Shown: piece by piece, positions 15,155 to 17,892 of the stretch
Position numbering within the stretch: the stretch's first letter is position 1
How the letters are laid out: every line of letters starts with the position of its first letter
DNA from: Elusimicrobiota bacterium
GTDB taxonomy: Bacteria > RUG730
Direction: 5' to 3'
Assembly (NCBI GenBank): GCA_031259185.1
Contig: JAIRLV010000288.1
Location: forward strand, 1 to 17,892
Length of the DNA stretch: 17,892 bases
Made by a program: the position numbers and the translations under genes
Notes under the pieces: model-generated
What the model was told of the DNA's origin: nothing
Database searches by the model: none
Seen by the model: only the letters and a program-made list of their open reading frames with translations

Positions 15155-15847
15155 TTATTTTGAATTTTCGTCAAAATTTGTATAATTTGTAAATATTTTT
15201 AGAGTGATAGGGATCAAAATAAGTTGAGTAATTATACCAGGTATACCTACAATAATTGATTGATAAAGCGAATTTATCCCTTGCGCTATGCTGCTAGATG
15301 TAATTACTACTAAAATTAATACATGGGCTATTCTTCCAAAAATCATCGCTCCAATAAGCGACGGATAAATAGATAATTTTAGTTTTTTGTATAATAACCC
15401 GCTGATTAGTCCATATGTCAATAATTCTCCAATCATAATTGGAAGAATAGGAAAAAGTATTGGCATACCAGTAAGTAAAAATGATATTATCGGAATAGAT
15501 AATCCAAAAATAGCTCCACTCATAGGTCCAAAAAGCATAGCAATTACAAAAACAGATAAATGCATAGGAAGCAAAGCATTGCCTGAAATACCAAATGCGT
15601 GTAGCGCCAAAAAAGGTATTACCAAAACTATAGCAAGTGTAATAGAAAATAATAGAAATTTAAAATTGGATCTTATTGTAGCAGATTTGTGATACCAAAC
15701 TGTCGCAAATGCATAAATTAAAAGACATATTGGAAATGCTACTTTATATCTTACTCCAAAGATAAAAAGCAATCCAGTAAACAATACCACTCCTGTAAAA
15801 GCTAATAAATTTTTAAAAGAATCGTTATAAAACAAGTTTTTATTCAT
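15155..15847 (-). CDS. ECF transporter substrate-specific (S) component, substrate unknown
   Basis: 230 residues with about six membrane helices (about 13-32, 34-52, 63-84, 90-118, 125-150, 160-215 containing the last one or two). The middle block MHLSVFVIAMLFGPMSGAIFG followed by LTGMPILFPILPIM and GELLTYGLISGLLY resembles vitamin-type ECF S components. It would capture a small vitamin or cofactor precursor and dock to a shared EcfAA'T energising module; those genes are not in the window. No riboswitch precedes it: the leader is only about 35 bases, so the substrate cannot be guessed from regulation. It is the first gene of the operon with DUF1893 and the nfnA-like gene; ribosome site AGGAG. 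Confidence 0.8.
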   Translation of the reverse strand: MNKNLFYNDSFKNLLAFTGVVLFTGLLFIFGVRYKVAFPICLLIYAFATVWYHKSATIRSNFKFLLFSITLAIVLVIPFLALHAFGISGNALLPMHLSVFVIAMLFGPMSGAIFGLSIPIISFLLTGMPILFPILPIMIGELLTYGLISGLLYKKLKLSIYPSLIGAMIFGRIAHVLILVVITSSSIAQGINSLYQSIIVGIPGIITQLILIPITLKIFTNYTNFDENSK

Positions 15848-16088
15848 ATTTCATCTCCTTTTATAATATCTTATAAATTTTATCTTATTATAATTTTTTT
15901 ATTAATTTATATCAACTTTTTTATTTTATATATTTAATTATATTCTTAACTTCATTATTTTTATAAATTTTTATAAAAATATCTCTTATATATATCATAA
16001 AAATGTTTATTTAAAAATCTTATAATTTCTTTTATTTTTTTATATATTTTGATAAAATAATCATTATATTTTAAATGGAGCTATAAAA
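15848..16088. other. divergent intergenic region, strand-switch point
   Basis: About 240 bases of very AT-rich DNA between the last minus-strand and the first plus-strand gene. It holds the leftward promoter above. I could not find a good rightward promoter for the kinase gene, nor any DnaA-box-like sequence. All genes to the left run left and both genes to the right run right, as around a replication origin. Confidence 0.6.
15887..15915 (-). promoter_or_regulatory. sigma-70 promoter of the ECF-DUF1893-nfnA operon
   Basis: Minus-strand TTGATA (15915-15910), a 17-base spacer, TATAAT (15892-15887). The -10 box is exact and lies 39 bases before the start codon at 15847. This is the leftward half of the divergent region 15848-16088. 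Confidence 0.75.
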
Positions 16089-16985
16089 ATGTTATCTATA
16101 AAATTTATAATAAATCCTGTAGCTGGAAAAATCCAAAGCGATACTATAGATATTAAATCTTTATTAAAAAAAATGAGTGATAATAATATTTTAGCAGAAA
16201 TAATATTTACTAAAAAGTATGGTATTGATAAAGAGATGCTTTTTTCAAATATTGAGAATAAAGACGCTATAGTTATATGCGGAGGAGATGGAACGCTAAA
16301 TAATGTTATCACATATATGATTAATTATTCTATTAGAAAACCTATTCTTTTTATTCCTGGTGGAACTGTTAATGTTTTTCATTTTGAAAAAAAATTATCT
16401 TCAAATGCAGATAAAATTATAAAAAATCTAATAACTTGGAATGTAATTTCAACTGACATTGGCTATGTAAAACATAATGGCGGAATTAATTATTTTTTAC
16501 TAATGCTGGGGGTTGGCTTTGATTCCAACTCAGTACATGAAGCTGATTTAACATTAAAAAAACTTTTAGGAAAGGCAACTTACTTATTTTCTGGGATAAA
16601 AAACATTATTACTTATAAACCTAAACAACTAATCCTTAAATTAGAAAATGGGAAAATTATTGAAAATGTCCATTCTGTTATAATTAGTAATGGAAGATTT
16701 TATGGCGGGAATATGGAATTTTTTCCTAATGCAAATATGCATGACGGTATTTTGGATATGTATATTTTTAATGCCGGCAATAATATGATGCTCTTAAAAA
16801 ATGTTATAGACGTGCAATTTGGTAACATAAACGCAAAAATCAAATATAAACAAATTAGATCTATTGAAATTTTTTCTAAAATTAATAAAGATATGCCTTT
16901 TCAAGTTGATGGAGAATGCGTTGGGAAATTACCCATAAAAGTAGGAATTTTACCAAAAAAGATGGATTTCATACTCCCTTTATAA
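16089..16985 (+). CDS. diacylglycerol kinase family lipid kinase (YegS/DgkB-like)
   Basis: 298 residues. The nucleotide-binding catalytic domain has IINPVAGK at residues 7-14, GGDGTLNNV (65-73) and PGGTVNVFHFEKKL (90-103). The second domain has HDGILDMYIF (about 219-228) and DGE near the C-terminus, as in bacterial DagK/YegS proteins. It would phosphorylate diacylglycerol or a related lipid at the membrane face. The loop usually reading GTxNDFAR is here GTVNVFHF, so the Asp and Arg of that loop are missing; the substrate may differ. A GGAG ribosome site lies 8 bases before the ATG. It is the first plus-strand gene, upstream of mnmE. Confidence 0.9.
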   Translation: MLSIKFIINPVAGKIQSDTIDIKSLLKKMSDNNILAEIIFTKKYGIDKEMLFSNIENKDAIVICGGDGTLNNVITYMINYSIRKPILFIPGGTVNVFHFEKKLSSNADKIIKNLITWNVISTDIGYVKHNGGINYFLLMLGVGFDSNSVHEADLTLKKLLGKATYLFSGIKNIITYKPKQLILKLENGKIIENVHSVIISNGRFYGGNMEFFPNANMHDGILDMYIFNAGNNMMLLKNVIDVQFGNINAKIKYKQIRSIEIFSKINKDMPFQVDGECVGKLPIKVGILPKKMDFILPL

Positions 16986-17035
16986 AATAGTGTATAAAAA
17001 CTGTATAACTTTTTATATTCCATCTATAAATTATT

Positions 17036-17064
17036 TTGTAGAAAATGTGGATAACTTTTATAAA
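17036..17064 (+). promoter_or_regulatory. possible mnmE promoter containing a DnaA box
   Basis: TTGTAG (17036-17041), a 17-base spacer, TATAAA (17059-17064), 33 bases before the mnmE start. The -35 box is weak, the -10 box good. The spacer contains the perfect DnaA box at 17046-17054, so DnaA binding would overlap RNA polymerase. Confidence 0.45.
17046..17054 (-). promoter_or_regulatory. perfect consensus DnaA box
   Basis: TGTGGATAA on the plus strand, which is TTATCCACA on the minus strand, identical to the E. coli high-affinity box. It is followed by CTTTTATAAAA. A related segment, TGTATAACTTTTTATA, lies at 17002-17017. It is the only exact box I saw in the window. Confidence 0.6.
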
Positions 17065-17097
17065 ATTAAAAAAATATATTAAAATTAAAGAAAAAAA

Positions 17098-17892
17098 ATG
17101 ATTAATAATAGTAAAATTATTGTGGCTATTTCTTCACCTATTGGAAAAGGAGCAATCGGTATAATAAGAATATCAGGGATAGATTGTTTAAAAATTTCAG
17201 TAAAATTTTTATTTATGAAGTCAAAAAATATGAATATAACTGAAATAGAAAGCCATAAGTTATATTATGCTAGTATTTTTGATATTTATAATAACAATGA
17301 ACCTATAGATGAAGTAATGTTTTCATATATGAAAGCGCCTAAAACTTATACTGGGGAAGATACAATTGAAATTTTTTGCCATAATAATATTTTCATCTTA
17401 AATAAAATAATAAATCTTGCTATAAAATCTGGAGCTTTTTTAGCAAAACCCGGAGAGTTTACGGAAAGAGCTTTTATTAATGGCAAAATAGATCTAACTA
17501 AGGCAGAGGCAGTTTTATCAGTAATTCATGCAGAAAGTTCATATGCTGAAAAAATTGCTCAAAATCAATTGCGAGGTGGATTAAGTAAAATTATTGAAAA
17601 TATTAGAAATGAAGTTTTAGATAATTTGAAAGATATAGAAGTTGTTCTAGATCATGAAGGAATCATGGATTTAGACTATAAAAAACTTGCTAAAAATTTT
17701 AATAACATTAGAAAAAATTTAACTCAAAAGATTAAAATTGGAGAAAAAACAAACAAGTTTTATAGTGGTTTAAAAATTGCTTTAATAGGAAGACCAAATG
17801 TGGGAAAATCTAGTTTATTGAATAGCATTATTGATCAAGATAAAGCAATCGTAAGCGATGTGGCTGGAACGACTAGAGATTTAGTAGAAGCT
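17098..17892 (+). CDS. mnmE: tRNA modification GTPase MnmE (N-terminal 265 codons, cut by window)
   Basis: The frame runs open to the right edge; full MnmE is about 450 residues, so about 60% is present. The N-terminal domain starts [20 protein letters not shown] and includes [13 protein letters not shown] and [20 protein letters not shown], the folate-binding family block. The central helical domain follows. The G domain begins with P-loop GRPNVGKSS (near residue 228) and the switch I segment AGTTRD. With MnmG it makes 5-carboxymethylaminomethyl-uridine at the wobble base of certain tRNAs. The ribosome site is poor (AAAG). The gene starts about 110 bases after the kinase gene, behind a DnaA box and a possible promoter. 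Confidence 0.98.
   Translation, partial: MINNSKIIVAISSPIGKGAIGIIRISGIDCLKISVKFLFMKSKNMNITEIESHKLYYASIFDIYNNNEPIDEVMFSYMKAPKTYTGEDTIEIFCHNNIFILNKIINLAIKSGAFLAKPGEFTERAFINGKIDLTKAEAVLSVIHAESSYAEKIAQNQLRGGLSKIIENIRNEVLDNLKDIEVVLDHEGIMDLDYKKLAKNFNNIRKNLTQKIKIGEKTNKFYSGLKIALIGRPNVGKSSLLNSIIDQDKAIVSDVAGTTRDLVEA

Noticed and set aside
15848-15886. Riboswitch in the leader of the ECF S-component gene
   Set aside because: The promoter leaves an untranslated leader of only about 35 bases, too short for a known vitamin riboswitch.
16992-17017. TATAAAAA/TTTTTATA hairpin after the lipid kinase as terminator
   Set aside because: Only A-T pairs, loop of 9, no following T-run; more likely part of the AT-rich region near the DnaA box.
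1-17892. CRISPR arrays, insertion sequences, prophage or rRNA genes
   Set aside because: No regularly spaced repeats, no transposase or integrase reading frames and no conserved rRNA stretches were seen on either strand.

Overview
The window is AT-rich DNA (roughly 30% G+C or less by eye) from an anaerobic, Gram-negative-type bacterium. It carries an HydE-type [FeFe]-hydrogenase maturase, an NfnA/SudB-type flavoprotein and a Re-citrate-synthase-like enzyme, as expected of a fermenting anaerobe. An exported protein that looks like an outer-membrane beta-barrel and a probable lipoprotein argue for a second membrane. An AT-rich diderm anaerobe such as an Endomicrobium/Elusimicrobia-like or fusobacterial lineage would fit, but this is a guess from gene content, not an identification.

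Layout. Everything from 1 to 15847 is on the minus strand. From 16089 to the right edge it is on the plus strand. From left to right: a truncated hydE (1-1105). A compact six-gene cluster (1366-6131) which, in transcription order, encodes a FixH/YtkA-like exported protein, a beta-barrel, an FMN-binding-like lipoprotein, a MacB/FtsX-type permease, its ATPase and a membrane-anchored flavodoxin. A roughly 500-base gene-free stretch (6132-6634). A tRNA-Val(GAC) with C instead of the near-universal U at position 33. A Re-citrate/homocitrate-synthase-like gene and an aspartate aminotransferase, downstream of rpsI and rplM, which are driven by a near-perfect sigma-70 promoter. Then tlpA, ispG, pgsA and hisA as a loose operon. 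Then nfnA, a DUF1893 gene and an ECF-transporter S component as a second operon with its own good promoter. After the strand switch come a diacylglycerol-kinase-family gene and the first 265 codons of mnmE.

How the genes may work together. The 1366-6131 cluster is the part that looks most like an incompletely described system: an envelope-spanning export or metal/redox module combining a possible metal-binding periplasmic protein, an outer-membrane barrel, a flavin-type lipoprotein, a MacB-like ABC transporter and a tethered flavodoxin. The citrate-synthase-like enzyme and the aminotransferase would join acetyl-CoA, oxaloacetate, aspartate and glutamate metabolism. ispG and pgsA serve isoprenoid and phospholipid synthesis. 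NfnA would handle reduced-ferredoxin/NAD(P)H exchange, but its usual large subunit is not next to it.

The strand switch near 15848-16088, a perfect DnaA box (17046-17054) in front of mnmE, and the frequent location of mnmE near the origin in other bacteria raise the possibility that the replication origin is in or close to this window.
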